The notes beneath the pieces were generated by a model that was not told the DNA's origin, made no database searches, and worked only from the letters and a program-made list of their open reading frames with translations. Both the position numbers and the translations under genes were made by a program. Shown in pieces: positions 1 through 11,242 of a DNA stretch of 64,000 bases (position 1 is its first letter; each line of letters begins with the position of its first letter). The DNA is from Adiantum capillus-veneris (Eukaryota > Streptophyta > Polypodiopsida > Polypodiales > Pteridaceae): contig CM043960.1 in assembly GCA_014529385.2 (NCBI GenBank), positions 24,900,896 through 24,964,895 on the forward strand, in the 5' to 3' direction.

Positions 1-534
1 TTGAGCTATCCTCCACCAGCAGGATGATAGTGTTCCAGGGGGGTCGACCTACACTCCAGCCTGCTACAGAGCTTACTCCACAGGAGTGGTGCAGTGAGAC
101 AGAGTGTTGGGAGCTCATCTGTGGCCTGACAATCTAGTTCATCTGGCGGGCCCGCTGCTTCCGCATCTTCGAGACTCGCCTTGTACCACCAGCAGAGACA
201 GTTCGAGATCTTGGCTAGAGCTGAACCATACTTTCAAGGGACAATTCGAGAGACTTCAAGGCAGCTCCGACCACATGCGGGAGCGTAGAGAGGCTTTCCT
301 TCGACTCTAGCGCCCTGGGCTTGTCTTCACCATGGCCCAGGGTGGGCTCAGATGGCACTACCGTCCATCTGTGTGGCTTTTCCCTCCTCCCATCTCTTGA
401 TTTAGCCTCATTGTGCTGCTTTTTCATTGGGAGAGTCTCCCCTTATGATTGTTGTAGCCCTCTCTAGTAGAGGTGGTTGTAGCCCTATGGGCAGTTTCAT
501 TAACTAATAGAAGGATCTTTTTCTTGGGAAAAAA
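1..534 (+). mobile_element. LINE 3' end, copy 0 (truncated by window start)
   Basis: This is the 3' terminal part of an L1-type non-LTR retrotransposon. It aligns by eye with 37,125-37,594 (LINE copy 2). Shared landmarks include the text around 'GAGAGTCTCCCC' and the common ending 'AACTAATAGAAGGATC' followed by 'TTCTTGGGAAAAAA'. That ending recurs at both copies and is taken as the element terminus. No open frame remains. The 5' part lies outside the window. Confidence 0.7.
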
Positions 535-599
535 GAGGGGAGGGGCAACATGAGTCACCACTACCAAGCAACTAGTTTGAAGGCTTAGTTGTTGGACCA

Positions 600-765
600 A
601 TGGCCAAGAGAACAAGTATTGAGCATAATCAAGCAGTTAGACCAATAGACATTCAAATAAGGGCTAAAAAATACAATCGATCTTCGGATCCATATGACCA
701 CTTAGCTAGCTTCAAGCAAGTGCTAAGAGTTGAGAGGATTTTTTACTTCTATACACAATTTTGGG
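600..765 (+). pseudogene. Ty3/gypsy gag remnant
   Basis: The short frame at 600-887 contains 'KKYNRSSDPYDHLASF'. This matches the start of the plant gypsy gag core, which usually reads Y-D-G-x-x-D-P-x-x-H-L-x-x-F. Only about 50 residues are recognisable before the sequence runs into LINE copy 1. No LTR or protease is attached, so it is an isolated remnant. The call rests on one motif. Confidence 0.45.
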
Positions 766-2842
766 ATGACCCTAGAGGGAAAGGATTTGACTTCATTTTC
801 GGGGGGAACGCTTCATGCTCACAAGCTCAGTTCGACAAGGCTGCCCTCTTGCCCCCTTCTTGTTCCTCCTCTATGCTGAGACGATGAATAGATTTTTGAC
901 CTCACACGAGGTTGGTTTGCGTGGACTGTAGCTGCCTATTCAGGGAGAGGAGCTTTTTGGACGCTGAGTTTGTTGATGTTAAGGCTTGTTTTTGGAGGTC
1001 TGGGAGGCCAACTTGCACAGGTGTGAGCGGTCTCTTGAGGTTTTTTGTTCTGATCGAGAGCATTGGTCAACTCGCGGAAGACATTGTCTTTTTGGGTTTG
1101 TAGTGCTCCCTTGCCCGATTGGTCGCCTGGAGAGGGCCTTTGGTGGATTCCTTCAGGGACACCAATACATTACTTGGGCTATCAGGTTGGTTTGGATCTG
1201 TCACCAGAACAACACATTGCTCCTCTACTCCTTTCCATCTGTAGGAAACTGCTCCATTGAAGCTCAGCACGGCTTTCTCGGTGCTGGCGGGTTGTGGTGG
1301 CCAACGAGGTGTTGTTGGCTACTATGTGGTACATCGCATCTTGTTGGATCTTCTCGAGCTCTTGGATCAGCTAGTTAGAGTGGTTGATTAGGAACTTCTT
1401 GTGGTCAGGTCTCCCAGAAGATCATTACTTCACCTTGCTCTCAGGGAGGGTTGGGGATCATAGACCCAACAAGACAGAGTAGAGCCCTCCTTGGGAATCT
1501 TGTGGTAGAGGACTCCTTCCAGGGCTCCTCCCCTGGAAGGAGCTGTTGCTACATTGAATTCATGCCCAAGTCTCACAAACGAGCGGCCCATGGAGGCCCT
1601 CCACTTGTAAGATCTTCTCAGAGATGCACTGAATAGGTCTGAGCAGGAGATGGGAGGACTGCTTTGTTGCGAGCCTACTTCGGTCCAACTGCGGGGTGGC
1701 CTTGAGCAGAACCAGTCACATGCATTGAGGAGCGGTTGAGGCAGCCACTTGTTTGGAACCCTATGGTCAGCACACGGCAAGGCCACATGGTTGGTAGCGA
1801 ACCTCATGTCTTTTGGAGCCACATGGCAAAGGGTCCAGCCCGTACTTTTGGAGACTTGCTACAGTTTACAAGACTCTTTGAGGAGATACCAGACATTCAC
1901 CTGCATGACATGAGGGGGACACGGAGCATGTGTCAGGATATTATAGAGGCTATACCTACAGAGTGACACACCCCTTTGGAGCCACGAGCTCCCTGCTAGA
2001 TGGGGGCCTTCATGCGATGAGGTCCTCGTATCGGTCAGGGCAATGTCACAGGTTCTTACAGTTTCTTTGAGGTACAGAGGGAGGGCAGCCTCCGCAGTCA
2101 CTCTCGAGGCACCAGAGGTGGCTAAGTGCTGCTTTCATAGGATTGGAGTTGCGGGCATCAGCGGGAGGACTTGTGTCATCAACCCCAACCCGTCAGATCT
2201 TGAGTCAGGACACTAGAGGCTTTGGGCTTGGAAAAGCCATCCCTTGGTGCAAGTGCAATGGGACCATGGGGAGTGGTTTTGGCAGGATCCCTTTACTCAA
2301 GCCAAGCACCTCCGGATCCCTCTCTTTTAGTTCATAGCTCAGTTGGTCGCCACATACTGACAGCAAGGAGAGAGGCTCATCCTGCCTACAGAGCTTCAGC
2401 AAGAGGGTCTCACGTTCGAGTTCTTGGCAGGATTTTGGGAGCCCTTGTGGGATAGCACGCAATTGAGGCGGGTCACCATGTTCCAGTGGCTAGTTGCACG
2501 TCGAGCTACTGCAGTCAAGAGTTGGTTGGTGCATAGCGGCCTCTTGACAATATGTGCTGCCTGTGACCACCGACTTCAGACACAATGGCATTGCCTATGA
2601 GACTGTCCCATGGCTCAGCACGTGTGTTCTTCGGCTGATGCATGCACTTTCTACAGCCAGCCAATACACTTAGGGTGCTACAGCTTGATCCACACTCACG
2701 GGCCCAGCACTGCGTTTCGAGATGGCTTCAGTTAGCACGAGGGATTGTGATACAAGAGGGCCACACCACACTCCAGCCAGACACTGAGCTAGTCCCTCAG
2801 GAGTGGAGCAGAGATACAGAGTGGTGTTGGGAGCTCATTTGT
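766..2842 (+). mobile_element. LINE copy 1: RT C-terminal half and zf-RVT (pseudogene)
   Basis: Broken frames on the plus strand read through the C-terminal half of a plant L1-type RT. From about 836 one reads QGCPLAPFLFLL, the RT motif after the palm Asp. Near 965 the FADD box is degraded to 'EFVDVK'. At 1,180-1,440 comes 'GLDLSPEQHIAPLLLSI' and then 'RNFLWSGLPEDH'. At 1,720-1,960 comes 'QPLVWNPMVSTRQGH' through 'DIIEAIPTE'. At 2,545-2,640 lies a zf-RVT-like Cys/His stretch, 'CAACDHRLQTQWHC'. Stops and frameshifts are frequent, so it is dead. G1 interrupts it at 2,842, and a few bases of the same LINE resume at 11,450. The start is approximate. Confidence 0.72.
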
Positions 2843-4753
2843 TGTGAGGATTAGTGGTGCTAATCCTATACTTAAAACTAAAACTTCATAGTTAAGACCA
2901 ATTGAGACTCAAAAGATGAGAACACTGATGTTTGATTGATCGAATGAATGCTTCAAAATTGAGTACAATAGGCTACTTATAAAGGAGACGAAGAGTCACA
3001 AATGAAAAGACATGTCTCATGGTGAGAGACATGACTTTAGACGTAAAGACACGTCCTTTTGGCGAAGAGCTGCTGTCACCAGCGTGTGACTACTATCTAT
3101 CCTTTTTGTTGATTTCTTTCTTATTATCTATTTACTTTCACTTTTTGGAAACACCCCTCGGGAAATCTAACTGCCCTGCATTGCATAGCTAGTGTGGAAC
3201 TGTCCAGAGGGAGTCCAGGCCTGAGGGCAAGAGAGCACTAAGGTTGGACAAGGACTATGGTTAGCCAAGTGGGGTCATTGACTAGCCAAAGTGGAATCCT
3301 TTGCTACAGAGGCTACATTTCAGTTTTGGATGTGGCCGCAGTGTACAAAGAGGGTCGGATGACCTAGAAAGATACAATGGCAGCATCTCCTAAAATTTAG
3401 GGAACTGCTATTTTGGGACCTGAAAATGTCTTCGCGTCATTACGTGCAGTTTGACATGGGGATCATTTTGTTACTCTGTGGCCAAGTCAACAGAGGCTGC
3501 AGGTGAGATATTTTTAGACCCGAGGGTCTAAAGCGGGAAAATGCACAAATGAGTGACACTTGGCACTCTGAGGCCAGTTTACTACTTATAGAGAAGGCAA
3601 AAACGTGATTTATAGCTGGGAGGCTCATTTTGCAAGTCTCTGTCACAGGTTAAGAGCTATGGAGTGCTTGCTTTCCCTCTTATGCACAGTGCGGTGCCAG
3701 GAGTGATGCCCTGCACGCTACGCACTGCCCTTTCTCTCCCCTTTGGCAGTATGTTATGCCCCTCTAGTGGGCTCTTCATTTGACCAATGTACAGTTGTGT
3801 GGGTTCATGCGCGATTGCCGAGGCAAGAGCCTCTTGCACAGGTACTGGATTAGCTAGCGGCTAATCCCCCCGCAGGTACAGGTGAATTCGGAGAGGTTTC
3901 ACGCCAGAAATCTCGTCCGATTCAAAGGGCAAGTAGCCCTACAGGTGCGGGAGCTCGAGGACTTGCTAGGGATGCGACCGGCACGCGGAACGGAGCCCGA
4001 AACAGTGAATTACAGCCTGCTGTGTATTTTTGCAGGTTTAGGGTTTTGGCCCTAAACGGACCCTAATACCCGCAGGAGGTTCGGGGACGCAAGGGGACCG
4101 CTGTACAGGCGATCTGGCGTATTTTCAGGGCTGAAAACAGAGAATTCAGCGTGCTGCAGATTCTCGCCAGGTTTTGCAAAGTGCCCGTATGCGTCGGGAA
4201 AGTCAGTCAATGCGTGGGAATACTGACCGTGAAAGGTTCTAGTACAGTTATGCTGCCGAAATCGGGCTGGAACAGTGGAAATTCAGCCGAGTTTGTGCGG
4301 GGCAGCTTGTAGGAACCACAGCGTTTATTCCCTCTTTTGAACAATAAAGAAATACCGAAAGGGGCGCCTAAGTTAGGGGCCAATCTGGTGTATGTCTACT
4401 CATACAGGTGCAATCTAGCAGCCTGTATCCCTCTCCCCTTTGTTGTGTCTTGAAAATACAAGTAAAATAGACGACTAATAATGGGTGAAAGCTAAATCAA
4501 GGTTTAAAGTAAAGTCTACCGCCCTTTTTGGATCATACAGGCCGGTTACAGCTGCAACCATTGGACGAAGACCGCAACCATAGAACGAAGGGGTGTGACC
4601 AGTCATCGAAGGAGTGTGGCTTTTGGCGATGAGGCATGTCTCTTGAGCGAAGGGTAGTGACCATCCAAGCGTAGGGGTCCTCCTTGGCATGGCACTTCGC
4701 ATATTTGCAACTAGGAGTAGATGTAATACTGTAGCATAGTCACAATCGTGACA
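2843..4753 (-). repeat. G1 3' LTR (split by S1)
   Basis: The LTR is present as 2,843-3,073 and 4,556-4,753. It matches the right copy (8,012-8,240 plus 11,248-11,449) with scattered substitutions. The solo LTR S1 lies between the two parts, flanked by the duplicated 5-mer gctgc. The purine-rich tract directly inside the LTR (4,754-4,770; minus strand AAATGGGAAGGAA) is the expected polypurine tract. Confidence 0.85.
3074..4550 (+). mobile_element. S1: solo LTR, 1.48 kb
   Basis: The segment begins TGTCACCAGC, ends GGCCGGTTACA, and is flanked by gctgc at 3,069-3,073 and 4,551-4,555. TG...CA ends plus a 5-bp duplication and no coding capacity fit a solo LTR. Polarity is inferred from the shared LTR core motif at 4,345-4,368, which reads in the plus direction. 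The part around 3,650-3,900 is homologous, in reverse, to 26,705-26,930 beside chromovirus B. It also contains telomere-like AGGGTTT/CCCTAAA motifs near 4,035-4,070. Confidence 0.8.
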
Positions 4754-4782
4754 TTCCTTCCCATTTAAAATGAGAGCCTCGG

Positions 4783-5600
4783 TTAAAGGAATGACTTCTG
4801 ATGTTGACAGAACTCTGGAAAAGCATTGAATCTTCGAAAACCTTCAGTGTTTGAGTTATCTGAAACCTTTGTCTTGAACCTTTGCTTCTTGTGAAACCTT
4901 TTTGGTTTGACTGCTAAATCCCATGTCATTGCATTATTCAAAGACTTTTCAGAGGAATCTGGCATAATCAGAGATTGATCTTCAAAATCCTTCATGTGAT
5001 GTAAGACTTCTAGTTCAAAATCTTCCAACAACTATGAAATATTTGGTGCAGAAGAAATCTTCTCAAGACATTCTTCAGAGAGGGTAACTTCAATGCTACT
5101 AATCCGTGGAGAGGATTTTGGATTGAAAATGCAATCATCTTCCAATAATGAATCCCAAAATTCTTCAGAATCATCTTCAGAAATTGCCACTTCATGACTT
5201 GCAATTGGCATATCATCATCCAGCAAAGGATCAAAGAAAGCATAATTGTCTGCTGACTCAAAATTTGCAACTATGTCCTTATCTTTGTCTGGTAACAAAG
5301 TACCACTTGAAAAACTTCTTACTCGAAATCATCTTTATCTTCATCAATTGGTTCAAGAGAAGTTAATGAACTCAAAAATACATCAATAATTATTTCTGCA
5401 TCTGCATCGAAAATCATATTCACTTCATAATCCACTGTATCATGATGTTTGACTTGTACACATGAGGCTCGAATCACTCGTTCCGCATGATAAAGCCCGT
5501 GTAAAATCAGTTCACGTCCATCTTTGAACAAATTGATAGTATGTTCTCGAAAGCTAATTGTTAGATCATATTGAAGTAACCAATGCTGACCAAGAATCAT
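4783..5600 (-). pseudogene. G1 protease C-terminal part and acidic tail
   Basis: The frame 5,319-5,600 starts 'ILGQHWLLQYDLTISF', the typical ILG-x-x-W-L box downstream of the catalytic Asp in plant gypsy retropepsins. It is followed by very acidic frames at 5,032-5,298 and 4,783-5,031 that contain runs such as 'LLDDDMPIASHEVAISEDD'. No RT motif follows before the polypurine tract at 4,754, so the polyprotein ends after the protease. Frames are broken by stops. Confidence 0.6.
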
Positions 5601-6060
5601 GTCGTAGTCCAGTTGATCTGCATAATTTTAAATATAGAACAGCAACTGTCGAACTGTATGATCCAAGTCAAAATTGATTCATCTGCTAACTCCACATCAT
5701 ATAAGTGAGATGTCTTCTGAGTTGGTAAACCAAGCTGTTGAACTATCTGGAGTACTGACGAAATTATTCGAGCATCCGCTGTCCACCAAAATATTGATGG
5801 AGCGATCATTGAGAGTTCCAAGAGTGCTCAAAACTTGCTTTGAGAGGCTCCAACACTGAAGAATCACATTGAGCATGCTTCATAAGAATATTTGTATCCA
5901 CTGAGACACGAATTGTGTTGACCACAGATTTTCCTTTATCCTTAGCAAAAGCTGGTTGTTCAGAATTCGATGATGTTTCCGCGTTGGAATTTCTTTTCAA
6001 ATTAGACGTATTTGGTTTCTTTGGACATTGATACCATCTATGGTCACCACCATAAATTAT
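5601..6060 (-). pseudogene. G1 zinc knuckle and protease N-terminal part, degenerate
   Basis: Minus-strand frames 5,597-5,821 and 5,806-6,000 cover the region where the retropepsin active site is expected. The active-site Asp box reads 'FWWTADARIIS' where families normally have DSG or DTG, so the catalytic triad is lost. At about 6,025-6,055 a zinc-knuckle-like 'CIIYGGDHRWYQC' is seen, with the second Cys replaced by Tyr. This copy cannot be active. Confidence 0.6.
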
Positions 6061-6267
6061 ACATAATCTATCCTTCTTTGAAGTCGAAGAAACATTTGAC
6101 GAAGAGCCTTGCTGAGTATTGGAACGCAGATCTTGAGAAAAATCACGTCCTTTACCACGATCAAGTGGAGCATTTGAAGGAGATCTGCTTTGAGATTGTC
6201 GATCTTGAGAATAGAACCTTGAAGTTGAATAAGGCTTCGTTGCGTGTTGCCTGAATTGAGATTGATG

Positions 6268-7145
6268 CTATTGACTTTGGCTATAGCTTCCATCGCAATG
6301 TGAAAAGCAAGCGCTATTTGAAGATCTATCATCAGGGAAAAAGTTTCTTGTAGGGCGTTGATTATCGCCAAGACACTCCACATAGGCAATTGCAACATCC
6401 AAGGTGGTAGGGTTGTACTTGTGCACATCTTCCTTCAGGGTCGGTTCAAGCCCGACTATGAAACTGTGTAGTTTATCAGAGGGGCTGAGATTCTCTATCT
6501 CCAGAGTTAGTTTCTGAAACTCCGTGATGTACGGAGCCAAGGAACTTATCTGGCTCAGGCGGCGAAGAGATGACCACGCATGAAAATCCATTTTGGCAGG
6601 TTCAAACGCCTTGCAAATAGCGTGCCGGAATTTCTCCCAAGAGGGTGTGTGTTTACCATCAGCAACCCATCGTTGCCACCAAAGAAATGCAGTGTCCTTG
6701 AACAGAGAGCTAGCAAGTGCAACTTTTTTACTCTCTACTAAGTCAGTGTTGGACAAGTAGACCTCCATTTTGAATAGCCATTGGTCCAGCACGCACTTGC
6801 GCGACGACCATTATAGGGCTCAGGCAGTTTAACAGCCAATTTCTTCTTTTGAGCAGCATTAAAAATTTTATAAAGTAATTGAAGTTAGCGATTGTCTACC
6901 TCATCAATTGGCTTTGGTTCGTTTTGTTCGTCCACAGAAGCTTCAGAAGAAGGTGGTGGAAAGGCAGCATTAGTCGTCCGAGAAGTAGTAGGAGAAGTAT
7001 TTTGCGTCTGTATCTGATCCAAGCGAGTGTGAAGCGATGTGAGGCTTGTGAAAAGCGTTGCAATCTGCTCCTTTATAAGAGTAAGGAATTCATTTCTCCA
7101 TCCTGAGAAGTCGGCATGGTTACGCCTCAAAGGGAGCTCGAACAA
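6268..7145 (-). pseudogene. G1 gag (capsid-like) polyprotein segment
   Basis: The 174-codon frame 6,268-6,792 carries a Retrotrans_gag-type domain: 'MLDQWLFKMEVYL', then 'AFLWWQRW', 'SWEKFRHAICKAF', 'LRRLSQISSLAPYITEF' and 'FIVGLEPTLKEDV'. The upstream frame 6,885-7,145 (86 codons) gives a probable N-terminal part with a helical stretch and a Ser/Thr/Pro-rich linker. The two are separated by at least one stop or frameshift near 6,800-6,880. Gag would package the element RNA in a cytoplasmic particle. Confidence 0.75.
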
Positions 7146-7998
7146 TTGCAGGAGCAGGTTCTGGGACGGGTACTTCGGGGGCTGAAACTATGTCTGGAAC
7201 AAGTTCGGGCTCTGGTCGAGGAATCTGGAATAATTATCACGTTGGGTGCAGGAGGATTCTCCGGGAGAAAGTGTCCGGAATCTCGTCTAGAGAATTGGGA
7301 CGAGCACAATGAAGTCGTCCGCAGCCATCGCTGCAAAGTATACCTTCCACGGCGACAGCACAGACGGCCAGCATTGGAGGAGAAAGGATGGAGAGCAAGC
7401 GCTGGTAAAAGCGAACCGCTGGCCATGTTGTTTTTTTTGTTTAAAGTGAATTGGGCTTTAATGTATGAAGTGTATTCACATGAGTTTTTAAAAATTTGGG
7501 GCTGGGCGGCCATATTAAAATCGAAAGCAAGGGCTGAAATTAAAACTTTGTGCTACCTGCAAAATTACCTAAAAAGGGGCCAGCAAAAGGGTGTACGAAG
7601 GGGCAACAAGCCAATCAGCCCAGCGTTTGGAGAAATCATGCCAACTCTTGGGGAGGGGTGCGAACTCTTCAAATTGAAGGGACACGACATGAAGCAACCG
7701 GCAAAGAGGCACTGGAGGAGGCACAGACGGCTACCACGAGGCACAACCCGATGAATGGGTGCCGATGTGCATCGCGAGGCTTCCATCAGGAAATATTCGC
7801 ACTCACATTGGGTATACCATCCTCCTTACATATATCTGTAGTCAGTATGTAAATGGTAAGAGTTTAGGAATACCTCTCATTAATCTGGTAACTGGTATGC
7901 CATCTTTCCTTTGCTGCCATCATACAACTCCGGGAAGGGGGTAGAGTGTAGCTGTGAGGGTGAGAGGCTCACAACCTTCGGGTCCCGGAAAAAAATTT
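7146..7998 (-). other. G1 5' leader
   Basis: This stretch lies between the primer site and gag on the minus strand. I see no conserved coding frame. Long frames on either strand here give no recognisable protein. It is best read as untranslated leader. Confidence 0.5.
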
Positions 7999-8010
7999 GC
8001 TCTGATACCA
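7999..8010 (-). promoter_or_regulatory. G1 primer binding site (Met-tRNA)
   Basis: The minus strand reads TGGTATCAGAGC. This is the complement of the initiator Met-tRNA 3' end and the standard primer site of many plant LTR elements. It lies one base from the right LTR, which fixes that LTR as the 5' one and the element as minus strand. Confidence 0.9.
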
Positions 8011-8240
8011 ATGTGAGGATTAGTGGTGCTAATCCTATATTTAATACTAAAACTTCATACTTAAGATCAACTGAGACTCAAAAGACAAGAACACTTATGT
8101 TTGATTGATTGAATGAATGCTTCAAAACTAAGTACAATAGGCTCCTTATATAGGAGAGGAAGAGTAACAAATGAAAAGACACGTCTCATGGTGAAGAGAC
8201 ATAACTTTAGACGTAAAGACACATCCTTAAAGAGCTGCAA

Positions 8241-8971
8241 TATCACAAGGCAGGCACCACATGCCGATAGAAAAGAACAGACTGAACCGACTTTTAACAC
8301 TTCAATAACAACTAAACTGAAAGAGAGAGAGAACACGCGACACGGAGTGGCGGAATTCCACCCCAGAGAGTATTGGCCCCAAACCTTGGCGCCCCTTTCG
8401 GTATTTCTTTATATTGCATCATCAAAGTACAAGCCGGTACTCCAGACTCTGCACCTTCTCCAGGGAGCATGCCAGAGAATGAGCCCTAGCCTCATATTTA
8501 AAGGCCCTTTGCCTAAAAAGCAGTTTACATGAAAAGCTTTCAAACTCAAAAGCTTATGGTCCAAAAAGTAGTTTACATGAAAAACTTTCGAACTCAAAAG
8601 CTTCTGGTCCAAAAAGCAATGCCAAAAGCTGCCAGCGTAAATCACAGAAATCCGTACAGCCTGCCATGTCATCATGCCAGTGCAATTTTCGGAAATCAGC
8701 CACGCTGTTGCAGTTTTAGGGTTAGGGTTTTCAAAATTAGGGTTTACAGGTTTTAGGGTTAGGATTTCAGAATTAGGGTTTCAGCTGTTAGGGTTTCTGG
8801 AATTAGGGTTTCTAGCAGAAATTAGGGTTAGGGTTTTTTGCTCTCGGGCAACCACGTCATCACTTTGTGACACTTCTTCTGTTACTTGTTCTTCTTAGGG
8901 TTTAGGCTCCCTATCCACATCTGTAAGTTGGCTCCATTCTTTAGGCTTTGACACGTCAGCAGTTTGTTACA
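8241..8971 (-). repeat. G2 3' LTR with telo-box cluster
   Basis: This 731-bp LTR includes a cluster of TTAGGG/TTTAGGG units at 8,713-8,840. On the sense (minus) strand these read as AAACCCTAA-like telo-boxes. The shared LTR core (TATA-like AT stretch followed by a GAAATACCG and GGGGCGCC block) is at 8,388-8,413 in minus orientation. Confidence 0.85.
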
Positions 8972-10513
8972 TCTCCCCTTCTTGAAAGAGAGTAATCGTC
9001 CGCGATTACAGCATATCTGCAAAACAACTCAAGTTAGCTAAAAAAAATTCCGAGGGTCATTCCGAGGGACAATCAATTTGCTCTTTTTATTAAGGAGTTA
9101 GCTTCTCCTTTCTGCTCTTTTGATCAAAGAGTTAGCTTCTCCTTTCGGCTGTTTTGATCAAGGAGTTAGCTTCTCCTTTCGTCCAGATCGGAACTCTTGA
9201 TATTCCGGCGTAGTAAAATTAGCCATCACACCCAGACCATACTGATCTTCCACGGGTGTCTTGATGCACTAAAATTACATACCCAGGTAATCTCATCCAA
9301 TTATGAATATTCAGTAATTGGCACATCACAATGCAACACAAATGCTTACATATGCATGTTACAAGACACAACAAACAGCGCCGCTGAGCACTCCCCCGAG
9401 ACAAATGGTCTGCGGTATGAAGCTACTCAACGACTACCTCGTCACCCCCCCCACAAATAACCTAAAAAGGTCCGGGCTATGAGCTCAGACGACTGTACAA
9501 CCAAACACTCCCCAGACCGCAGTCTGCATCGCTTGGAGGTTCAAGCATCCCCAGGCATCGGCTTGCGTCGTTCGGAGGTTTTCTAGCATACAACGAAACC
9601 CTCCCCAGGCATCGGCCTACGTCGTTCCGAGGTTCAAACAATACCAAAACAGTATTTCTCACTTCTCCACCCGGGAGTAATAATCACCAATCAATGAAAC
9701 GAGTATTGAAACCAGAGTCAAACATTTCAAATCGGCACCAAAACAGGTTCAAAACAGATACCATCCATTTCAACAGATTCCAAACAGATACCATCCATTT
9801 CAAACAGATTCCAAACAGGATCACCAAACAAGATCAACCAGAACTCAAACTTAAAAAGCAATCTCGACATCAATCGAGCTCGAAAAGTCGACTGACTTTC
9901 CATCCTGAAACCTGCACCAAAAATTTGGGTTAGGTTCATTCCATAAGGTCGTAGCCGAGCACAGCATGGTCCATCAGCTCTTGGACAAACAGTGTTTCTT
10001 TGGAGTCGATCGTGGTCCCAAGAGATAGCAATCAGACCGAACCTCCAAGGTTATCAACTCGAGAAGAGACATCTACTGAGAGATGTCTAGAAATTTCAAG
10101 ATATAATCTGTTAGGTTTCCATGGCAAGCATTTCAGGATACCCCACTCTGCCACAAGTTGCACTCCGAAGGAGGATGTCAGAAACCATATAACTTTGGGC
10201 AATAATTTTCTTGAAAGCTTGCCAAGTACTTGGAGTATGCTGCTTGGTAGTTGTAGACATCAACATCTGCATGGCACTGCTTCTGAGAAAAAAAACAGTG
10301 ACTTGAAACAAATCTGGATCCTTCTCTTGCAAGTGGTCTTAATTGGCTTACGCCCTGTGGTGAAGACGGGAGCGCGCCTGATGTGCGATGAAGTAAGGGT
10401 GGGAGTGGCTAATAAGTCCGGGTTGGAGAGCGAAGATACCTCGAATCAAATTCCAATAGCTCTGTCTGCTCTTTTGTAGGACCGGTATGCTTTTAGAAAA
10501 GCACACGCTTGAT
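8972..10513 (-). other. G2 interior: repeats and gag remnant
   Basis: No intact ORF is present. A tandem repeat of about 35 bp (AAGGAGTTAGCTTCTCC...) occurs at 9,094-9,182. A three-fold repeat around CCCCAGGCATCGGC spans 9,510-9,640, and a third short repeat 9,735-9,815. The minus-strand frame 10,111-10,332 looks like a worn gag fragment: 'FQVTVFFLRSSAM' and 'STWQAFKKIIAQSY' fit the W-x-x-F-K pattern of gypsy gag. The gag call is weak. Confidence 0.5.
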
Positions 10514-10525
10514 GCTCTGATACCA
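10514..10525 (-). promoter_or_regulatory. G2 primer binding site (Met-tRNA)
   Basis: The minus strand again reads TGGTATCAGAGC, one base from the right LTR. This sets the orientation of G2. Confidence 0.9.
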
Positions 10526-10526
10526 C

Positions 10527-11242
10527 TGTCACAAGGCGGGCACCACGTGCCAATAGAAAAGAACAGACTGAACAGACTTTTAACACTTCAATAACAACTG
10601 AACTGAAAGAGAGAGACGACACGCAACACGAACTGGCGGAATTCCACCCCAGAGAATATTGGCCCCAAACCTTGGCGCCCCTTTCGGTATTTCTTTATAT
10701 TGCATCATCAAAGTACAAGCCGGTACTCCAAACTCTGCACCTTCTCCAGGAAGCATGCCGGAGAATGAGCCCTAGCCTCATATTTAAAGGCCCTTGGCCT
10801 AAAAAGCAGTTTACATGAAAAGCTTTCAAACTCAAAAGCTTATGGTCCAAAAAGCAGTTTACATGAAAAACTTTCAAACTCAAAAGCTTCTGGTCCAAAA
10901 AGCAATGCCAAAAGCTACCAGCGTAAATCACGGAAATCTGTACAGCCTGCCACATCATCATGCCAACGCAATTTTCGGAAATCAGCCACGCTGTTGCAGT
11001 TTTAGGGTTAGGGTTTCCAAAATTAGGGTTTGCAGGTTTTAGGGTTAGGGTTCAGCAGTTAGGGTTTATGGAATTAGGGTTTCTGGCAGAAATTAGGGTT
11101 AGGGTTTTCTGCTCTCAGGCAACCACGTCATCACTTTGTGACACTTCTTCTGTTACTTGTTCTTCTTAGGGTTTAGGCTCCCCGGCCACATCTGTAAGTT
11201 GGCTCCATTCTTAAGGCTTTGACACGTCAGCAGTTTGTTACA
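10527..11242 (-). repeat. G2 5' LTR with telo-box cluster
   Basis: This 716-bp LTR is nearly collinear with the left copy. Telomere-like units are at 10,999-11,110 and the conserved LTR core at 10,674-10,699. The 15-bp length difference comes mostly from the telomere-like cluster. Confidence 0.85.

Larger units (their letters stand above)
8241..11242 (-). mobile_element. G2: short non-autonomous LTR retrotransposon, 3.0 kb
   Basis: Two similar LTRs (8,241-8,971 and 10,527-11,242) bound a 1.55-kb interior. The target duplication is tgcaa. The minus-strand LTR starts TGTAACAAACTGC and ends CTTGTGACA; in the left copy the terminal TG on the plus strand has become TA. A Met-tRNA primer site and a purine tract (minus strand AAGAAGGGGAGA beside 8,971) are in place. 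The interior has only a gag remnant, so transposition would need enzymes in trans. Related solo LTRs or fragments lie at 15,213-32,442 and 45,500-45,897. Confidence 0.88.

Noticed and set aside
7116-7754. 212-codon plus-strand ORF
   Set aside because: It is antisense to the G1 leader and gag start, with no recognisable domain. It is taken as chance.
8700-8840. Interstitial telomere or chromosome-end fusion
   Set aside because: The TTAGGG-like units are irregular, spaced by other sequence, and present in both LTRs of G2, so they are LTR sequence.
9094-9660. Short evenly spaced repeats as a CRISPR-like array
   Set aside because: These are degenerate tandem repeats inside a plant LTR element, with no unique spacers and no cas genes.
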